Shown here: piece after piece, positions 59,339 to 64,000 of the stretch
How the letters are laid out: each line of letters opens with the position of its first letter
Position numbering within the stretch: position 1 is the first letter of the stretch
Assembly (NCBI RefSeq): GCF_002479495.1
Contig: NZ_DLNQ01000005.1
Coordinates: 505,095 to 569,094 of the forward strand
Reading direction: 5' to 3'
Source: Brevundimonas sp. UBA7506
GTDB taxonomy: Bacteria > Pseudomonadota > Alphaproteobacteria > Caulobacterales > Caulobacteraceae
DNA: 64,000 bases
Notes under the pieces: generated by a model
What the model was told of the DNA's origin: nothing
Database searches by the model: none
Seen by the model: only the letters and a program-made list of their open reading frames with translations
Program-made: the position numbers and the translations under genes

Positions 59339-60547
59339 CTAGCGACGCAGACCGCCGTGCAGAACGTACTCCAGCCGCGCGATGGTGCGGTTGTGCACCT
59401 CGTCAGGCCCATCGGCGATCCGAAGCGTGCGCACCGTGGCGTAAAGCTCAGCCAGAGGCGTGTCGCCAGACACGCCGGCTCCGCCGAAGGCCTGGATGGC
59501 GTCGTCGATGACCTTCAGGGCCATGCGCGGCGCGGCGACCTTGATCTGGGCGATCTCCGACTTGGCGCCCTTGGCCCCGACCTCGTCCATCATCCAGGCG
59601 GCTTTCAGCACCAGCAGGCGGCACATCTCGATATTGGTGCGCGCCTCGGCCACCCGCTGCTCCCACACCGAATGCTCGGCCAGGCTCTTGCGGAAGGCGG
59701 TGCGGCTCAGCAGCCGCTCGACCATCAACTCCAGCGCTTTTTCGGCCGCGCCGATCACGCGCATGCAGTGGTGGATACGGCCCGGCCCCAGCCGCCCCTG
59801 AGCGATCTCGAAGCCCCGCCCCTCGCCTGCGATCAGGTTATCGACCGGAACGCGGACGTTCTCCAGCACCACCTCGGCGTGGCCGATCGGCGCCTCGTCA
59901 TAGCCGAACACCGACAGCATCCGCTCGACGCGGAAGCCTGGGGTGTCGACCGGCACGATGATCTGGCTTTGCTGCTGGTGCGTCGCCGCCTCCGGGTCGG
60001 TCTTGCCCATGACGATGGTCACAGCGACGTTCGGGTGCGCCATATTGGTCGACCACCATTTACGCCCGTTGATCACATAGTGATCGCCGTCACGGACGAT
60101 GCTGGTCTGGATGTTGGTCGCATCCGACGAGGCAACCTCGGGCTCCGTCATCAGGAAGGCCGAGCGGATTTCGCCCGCCATCAAGGGTTTCAGCCAGCGC
60201 TCCTGCTGCGCGGCGTCCCCGTACATGTGCAGGACCTCCATATTGCCGGTGTCAGGGGCGTTGCAGTTGAACACCTCAGCCGACCACAGGGCCCGGCCCA
60301 TCAACTCGGCGATGGGGGCGTATTCCAGATTGCTCAGGCCCGCACCGTGATCCCCCGGCAGGAACATGTTCCACAGCCCTTCGGCCTTCGCCCTGGCCTT
60401 CAGTTCCTCCATCACCGCCGGCTGGGTCCTCGGATCGGCATGGACCTGGGCGCGGTACTCGGCTTCACGGGGCAGGACCTGTTCGTTCATGAAGCGACGC
60501 ACGCGTTCGCGCCAGTGCAGGCCGCGTTCGCTCGGCTGGAAATTCAT
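59339..60547 (-). CDS. Acyl-CoA dehydrogenase (ACAD11/FadE-like, 402 aa)
   Basis: Flavoprotein dehydrogenase with [57 protein letters not shown], and the C-terminal [20 protein letters not shown] and [18 protein letters not shown]. This is the plant/human ACAD10-11-like type that acts on longer or 4-hydroxy acyl-CoAs. Catalytic base: Asp in ADGPDEV replaces the Glu usual at this position in short-chain types (seen, meaning uncertain). ATG 60547 follows GGAGGA. A hairpin separates it from the SCP2 gene upstream. Confidence 0.88.
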   Translation of the reverse strand: MNFQPSERGLHWRERVRRFMNEQVLPREAEYRAQVHADPRTQPAVMEELKARAKAEGLWNMFLPGDHGAGLSNLEYAPIAELMGRALWSAEVFNCNAPDTGNMEVLHMYGDAAQQERWLKPLMAGEIRSAFLMTEPEVASSDATNIQTSIVRDGDHYVINGRKWWSTNMAHPNVAVTIVMGKTDPEAATHQQQSQIIVPVDTPGFRVERMLSVFGYDEAPIGHAEVVLENVRVPVDNLIAGEGRGFEIAQGRLGPGRIHHCMRVIGAAEKALELMVERLLSRTAFRKSLAEHSVWEQRVAEARTNIEMCRLLVLKAAWMMDEVGAKGAKSEIAQIKVAAPRMALKVIDDAIQAFGGAGVSGDTPLAELYATVRTLRIADGPDEVHNRTIARLEYVLHGGLRR

Positions 60548-60566
60548 AGGCTGTTCCTCCGACAGC

Positions 60567-60597
60567 AAAACGGCGCGGCCCCGGGGGACCGCGCCGT
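60567..60597 (-). terminator. Terminator between SCP2 and the acyl-CoA dehydrogenase gene
   Basis: Minus strand: ACGGCGCGGTCCC pairs with GGGGCCGCGCCGT (arms 60571-60582 and 60586-60597 approximately, one G-U), then TTTTGC at 60567-60570. It lies 27 bp after the SCP2 stop. Confidence 0.8.
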
Positions 60598-60623
60598 GAT
60601 AATTCTGACTGCTCAGAAACGCA

Positions 60624-60926
60624 TCAGCGCTTCAGCAGCGGCGCCAGCTTCTGGGCGATCATCATGTCGCCGGCGATCTTCAGCTTGCCCTGCATGAAGG
60701 CCATCATCGGATCCAGCTTGCCTTCCGACAGGGCGACGAAGTCATCCCATTTCATCGAAACGGTGGCGTCAGCGGGCTTGTCTTCGTTGGTCACCGAGTT
60801 GGGCGCCGAAGCCCCGTCGATGAAGATCTTGCCGACGTCGCCGAGGTCCAGCTTGACGGTCTTGCCCAGGCCCGAGTTGTCGCCAACGGCGTTACGGATG
60901 TGATCGGTGACGGCGTTAAGGTCCAT
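60624..60926 (-). CDS. SCP2 sterol-carrier-domain protein
   Basis: This 100-aa single SCP2 domain begins [20 protein letters not shown], with [45 protein letters not shown] (the conserved block, longer than shown limits) and [16 protein letters not shown]. It binds acyl chains or sterol-like lipids. ATG 60926 has GGGAGAGA. Its neighbour, the acyl-CoA dehydrogenase, suits lipid carrier work, although a terminator lies between them. Confidence 0.88.
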   Translation of the reverse strand: MDLNAVTDHIRNAVGDNSGLGKTVKLDLGDVGKIFIDGASAPNSVTNEDKPADATVSMKWDDFVALSEGKLDPMMAFMQGKLKIAGDMMIAQKLAPLLKR

Positions 60927-61043
60927 GTGCGTCTCTCCCAAGAGCAAGATTGAGGCGCAGGCGTAGCCCGCTGCGAGGGCGGCGCCAAGATCACGCTAGG
61001 GAAAGCGGCGACCGGTCGCGCCGTGTCGCCGCCCCGCCGATCC

Positions 61044-61718
61044 CTAGAAGCTGGCCTTCAGCCCGACCACGAAACGGTCGTCGGTCAGCGGTCCGTCCAC
61101 GTCCGTGTCATGGTAGCGCACGTCCACCGCCAGATTGTCCGTCAGGGCATAGGCCACGCCCAGGTTCCATGTGGCGTAGTCGCTGCTCACGTCCAGCCAC
61201 TGATGGCCGACCGCGCCCGAGACCGTCCACTTGTCCGCCAGGGCGTAGGCGGCATTGGCTTCCAGATAGGTCGCGCTGTCGTCCACGCCGAAGAAGTCCG
61301 GCGAATAATAGACCGCAGCCCCCAGGGTCGCCGGTCCGACGGCCCGCGAAGCCGCAGCCTTGAACTCGACGAAGTTATAGTCCGCGCCGCTCGGCTCATT
61401 GACGTAGAAGTAGCCGAGCACGCCGAAGTCCAGCGCATAGCCCGCCGCCTCGGTGCGATAGCCGCCGTAAAGATCGATTTCGGCGTCGGTGTCGTCCCCG
61501 AAGTCGACCATGGACGCCCAGGTTCCGGCGTAGAAGCTGCCGAACGTGGCGTCGATCCCGCCCTGAAGCGCCGGATCTTCATTGGTCTGGCTGGCGCCGC
61601 GGAAGACGTAGTCGCTGACCACGCCGATGTTGAACGCCACCTCGGGCTGCGTCTGCGCCTGGGCCGAGCCCGCGCCGAACAGAACCAGCGCGCTGGCGCC
61701 GATAAGAGCTAGTTTCAT
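61044..61718 (-). CDS. TorF family putative porin
   Basis: This 224-aa outer-membrane protein has a signal peptide (KLALIGASALVLFGAGSAQA) and a barrel opening EVAFNIGVVSDYVFRGASQTNEDP, typical of the TIGR02001-type family, then YAGTWASMVDFGDDTDAEIDLYGGYR, and ending in aromatic VGLKASF. ATG 61718 has GGGGA; an in-frame ATG at 61733 does not. It lies behind amtB on the same strand, 136 bp away, so it may pass small nitrogen or other solutes (inference). Confidence 0.85.
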   Translation of the reverse strand: MKLALIGASALVLFGAGSAQAQTQPEVAFNIGVVSDYVFRGASQTNEDPALQGGIDATFGSFYAGTWASMVDFGDDTDAEIDLYGGYRTEAAGYALDFGVLGYFYVNEPSGADYNFVEFKAAASRAVGPATLGAAVYYSPDFFGVDDSATYLEANAAYALADKWTVSGAVGHQWLDVSSDYATWNLGVAYALTDNLAVDVRYHDTDVDGPLTDDRFVVGLKASF

Positions 61719-61815
61719 GACATATCCCCTCATTGTTTTTTGATTGCCGCACGTCTGCCCGCAAGTCGTTGATGAAAAGCGACTGACGAGCCTTGTGCGA
61801 AGGTTAATCCCTGAC

Positions 61816-61843
61816 GGGACGCGGCGGGGAGGCGCCGCGTCCC
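61816..61843 (-). terminator. GC-rich hairpin after amtB
   Basis: GGGACGCGGCG (61816-61826) pairs with CGCCGCGTCCC (61833-61843), an 11-bp stem with 6-nt loop, 12 bp after the amtB stop. No T tract follows, so it may only slow polymerase or stabilise the 3' end. Confidence 0.5.
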
Positions 61844-61854
61844 GCCCCCTCGCC

Positions 61855-63252
61855 TCAAACGCCGTCCAGCACTTCGCCGTGCAGGTGGGCGTCCAGGCCT
61901 TCCGTCTCCTGCTCGTCGGTGACGCGCAGGCCCGTCGTGTATTTGCAGATCAGCAGGATGATCAGAGTGCCGACCGCGCTCCACAGGATGGTCCAGACCA
62001 GACCCAGGGCCTGAGCCCCGATATTGGCCCCTTCCGACAGGCTGTTGATCGCCGTCGAGGCGAAGACGCCCGTCAGCAGAGCGCCGACCAGACCGCCCGC
62101 GCCGTGCAGGCCGAAGGCGTCCAGGCTGTCGTCATACTTGAGCAGTTTCTTCAGCCAGACCGACGAGACGTAGCAGGCCGGACCGGCGATCAGGCCGATG
62201 ATGACCGCCCCCTTGGGATCGACAAAGCCCGCAGCCGGCGTGATCGCGACCAGACCTGCGACCACGCCCGACAGGACGCCGATCAGCGACCACTTCTTCT
62301 TGTAGACGACCTCGACGAACTTCCAGGCCAGCGAAGCTGCGGCCGCCGCCAGCAGGGTGTTGATCAGGGCCGCGCCCATCAGGCCGTTGGCCGCCCCCGC
62401 CGAACCGGCGTTGAAACCGATCCAGCCGACCAGCAGCAGCGAGGCGCCGATCATCGTCAGAACCGGGTTGTGCGCCGTGATGGGCTCGACGCCGTAGCCC
62501 TTCCTCGGCCCGAGGAACAGGGCGCAAACCAGACCCGCCACCCCCGAGTTGACGTGCACCACGGCGCCGCCGGCGAAGTCCAGCACGCCCTGCGCGCCCA
62601 GGAAGCCGCCGCCCCAGACCCAGTGGGCGATCGGCGCATAGACCACCAGCGACCACAGGGCCGTGAACAGCAGCATGCCCGAGTACTTCAGCCGTTCGGC
62701 GAAGGCCCCGGTGATCAGCGCCGGGGTGATGATGGCGAAGGTCAGCTGGAACGACACCCAGAGGAACTCAGGAATGCCAGGCAGCAGGCTGTGCGCCGTG
62801 TCGACCGTCACCCCGTTCAGGAACAGGGCGTCCAGGCTGCCGATGTACTGATTGACCCCGGCGTCGCCGTTCGTGCCGAAGGCGATGGTGTATCCGGCGA
62901 TGAACCAGGTCAGCGACACCACGGCGAAGGCGGCGACCGACTGGGTGATCGTCGCGATCACGTTTTTGCGGCGCACCATGCCGCCGTAGAAGAGCGCCAG
63001 ACCCGGCAGGGTCATCAGCAGGACCAGGGCGGTGGACGTCCCCAGCCAGGCCGTGCCCGCAGCGTCCAGCTCCAGCGGAACCTGATGTGAAAACAGCGCC
63101 GGAGCAGGCTCCGACGCTGTTACAGCGGCATTGGCGACGTTGGCGACGACGGCGGCGTCGGGCGCTGCGAGCGCCGCGCCGACCGCGAATAGCCCCCCGG
63201 TGAGACAAAGCAGGGCGAGTAGCCCCGGTAAGCTGTTTTTGAACTGCGTCAT
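61855..63252 (-). CDS. amtB: Ammonium transporter AmtB
   Basis: This 465-aa inner-membrane ammonia channel has a signal peptide at about 1-29 (cleaved after ALAA) and an N-terminal linker, then 11 helices. LFYGGMVRRKNV, the twin pore histidines (IAHWVWGGGFLG and FGLHGAGG), HVNSGVAG and GWIGFNAGS are all present. The usual partner glnK is not next to it on the downstream side; upstream lies a 287-bp gap with no gene (63253-63539). Control by NtrC is usual, but I saw no clear site. Confidence 0.95.
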   Translation of the reverse strand: MTQFKNSLPGLLALLCLTGGLFAVGAALAAPDAAVVANVANAAVTASEPAPALFSHQVPLELDAAGTAWLGTSTALVLLMTLPGLALFYGGMVRRKNVIATITQSVAAFAVVSLTWFIAGYTIAFGTNGDAGVNQYIGSLDALFLNGVTVDTAHSLLPGIPEFLWVSFQLTFAIITPALITGAFAERLKYSGMLLFTALWSLVVYAPIAHWVWGGGFLGAQGVLDFAGGAVVHVNSGVAGLVCALFLGPRKGYGVEPITAHNPVLTMIGASLLLVGWIGFNAGSAGAANGLMGAALINTLLAAAAASLAWKFVEVVYKKKWSLIGVLSGVVAGLVAITPAAGFVDPKGAVIIGLIAGPACYVSSVWLKKLLKYDDSLDAFGLHGAGGLVGALLTGVFASTAINSLSEGANIGAQALGLVWTILWSAVGTLIILLICKYTTGLRVTDEQETEGLDAHLHGEVLDGV

Positions 63253-63539
63253 GCGCGTATCCCCTCATGCGTTTCGCAGTTGCGAACTGTTTATTGCATC
63301 CGCGAACTCGACAAGAGGAAAAATGCGGCGACCTGAGAATTTTTCACCGCGCAGTCATGAAGCGAGACAGCATCACGGAATGAAATTCTCCTAAACTCGA
63401 GAGAAGTGAAATCCTCCACCAACAACTAGCGCTCTGGCACATCCCTGCGTCCCCAAATCACCAAGTTGACAGGTTTTTACGATTGCGCGCTCGGCATCCC
63501 CCTAGGATGGCCGTCAAAGCTGATGCGAGAGGCCGCCCC

Positions 63540-63752
63540 GTGAACCCTCAACTGTCCCCCGACGACGCTCATCTGAACCACCTGTGGAAGACGGTTTTCG
63601 GTCAACCCATGCCGGTCATCGGCGCGCCGGATATCGTGCGGCGCATCCTGCTCCAGAACGGCGTCCCGGCCAGAGACCTGAACCATTCCGCTTCGAGCAG
63701 GCCGGAACCCTCGCTCGCCCCGAAGGGCGCCAAGGCGAAAGATCGGCAATGA
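63540..63752 (+). CDS. Small hypothetical protein (70 aa)
   Basis: GTG 63540 follows GAGAGGCCGCCCC. In-frame ATG 63507 would add 11 residues but has no ribosome site. The sequence starts MNPQLSPDDAHLNHLWKTVF, has QPMPVIGAPDIVRRILLQNGV and a Lys-rich tail. Soluble, helix-rich. No family recognised. It is convergent with tRNA-Ser, 11 bp away. Confidence 0.55.
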   Translation: MNPQLSPDDAHLNHLWKTVFGQPMPVIGAPDIVRRILLQNGVPARDLNHSASSRPEPSLAPKGAKAKDRQ

Positions 63753-63763
63753 CAGGAAGTTTC

Positions 63764-63855
63764 TGGCGGAGACGGAGGGATTCGAACCCTCGGTACCCCT
63801 TACAGGGTACGACGATTTAGCAAACCGTTGCCTTCAGCCACTCGGCCACGTCTCC
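63764..63855 (-). tRNA. tRNA-Ser (GCT)
   Basis: A 92-nt class II tRNA: acceptor GGAGACG pairs with CGTCTCC, anticodon loop TTGCTAA (anticodon GCT), long variable arm GTACCC-TGTAAG-GGGTAC, T loop GGTTCGAATCC, encoded CCA. The remaining 145 bp to the window edge hold nothing recognised. Confidence 0.96.
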
Positions 63856-64000
63856 GGCAGGCGGCGTGGATAGCGAGTCCTTGGACGCTGCGCAACGGGG
63901 GAGCTGAATTCTATCGCGTTAACGGGGGATAGACGTGCGGCATGCAAGGAAATAGCGGATATATGAGCTTCTGGATCACGCCGTTCGCCCCATGACGTCC

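Noticed and set aside
1..64000. CRISPR arrays, insertion sequences, prophage, rRNA, riboswitches
   Set aside because: No regularly spaced repeats, transposase or integrase motifs, rRNA or recognised riboswitch cores were found by reading; small structured RNAs could still be missed.

Overview
The window is a GC-rich alphaproteobacterial chromosome segment, most likely Caulobacterales and probably Brevundimonas-like. The reasons are the clpP / HAD-phosphatase (cicA) / clpX order described in Caulobacter, a GTTC-N7-GTTC LexA box, EcfG-type general stress promoters, and abundant TonB-receptor and Crp/Fnr genes. No prophage, insertion sequence or CRISPR array was seen. Genus assignment is inference.

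Regions: (1) 1-9.7 kb: end of yaaA, 3-hydroxybutyrate dehydrogenase with a patatin lipase, a Sua5/cytochrome b561 pair, an acyl-CoA dehydrogenase, a trypsin-like protease, oligopeptidase B, a GNAT acetyltransferase and two tandem tRNA-Asp genes. (2) 9.7-19.3 kb: envelope genes, namely a GT4 glycosyltransferase, a 1096-aa autotransporter with calcium-type repeats, and a TonB receptor/PhoD phosphatase pair. (3) 19.4-32.6 kb: a DNA-repair island. It holds a radical-SAM/UdgX pair with a LexA box at its start, a ParD-like/Map pair, and the four-gene ligase-associated repair set (exonuclease, ligase, helicase, PdeM) split in two by small stress-type genes. (4) 32.6-45.2 kb: signalling and stress. 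It holds a hemerythrin protein, a hybrid kinase/CheR/CheB/REC-kinase operon with 4-nt overlaps, a frameshifted DUF1328 remnant, three Crp/Fnr regulators and several small proteins. (5) 45.4-54.4 kb: protein quality control, with tRNA-Val, HU, lon, clpX, cicA, clpP and tig. (6) 54.5-64 kb: an MBL hydrolase, DUF883-like and KGG stress proteins, a fused EgtB-EgtD ergothioneine enzyme, an EcfG-like sigma factor, an acyl-CoA dehydrogenase, an SCP2 protein, a TorF-type porin, amtB and tRNA-Ser.

The main thread is a promoter word, GGAAC-N16-GGTT (or CGTT), read directly in front of at least eight genes. These are DUF3008, hemerythrin, a TonB-C-like secreted protein, a Crp/Fnr regulator, a pyridoxamine-oxidase-like stress protein, the DUF883-like protein, the KGG protein and the EcfG-like sigma factor. 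A ninth copy sits at the ligase-associated helicase. It matches the known alphaproteobacterial EcfG promoter (GGAAC-N16/17-CGTT) and suggests that much of 27-59 kb is one dispersed general-stress regulon. Other items worth a second look are the SOS-boxed radical SAM/UdgX pair, the EgtB-to-EgtD fusion (inverse of the fungal Egt1 order), the ParD-like/Map operon with a nearby inverted repeat, and a shared AACC(C/T)ATGT motif around the Crp/Fnr cluster.
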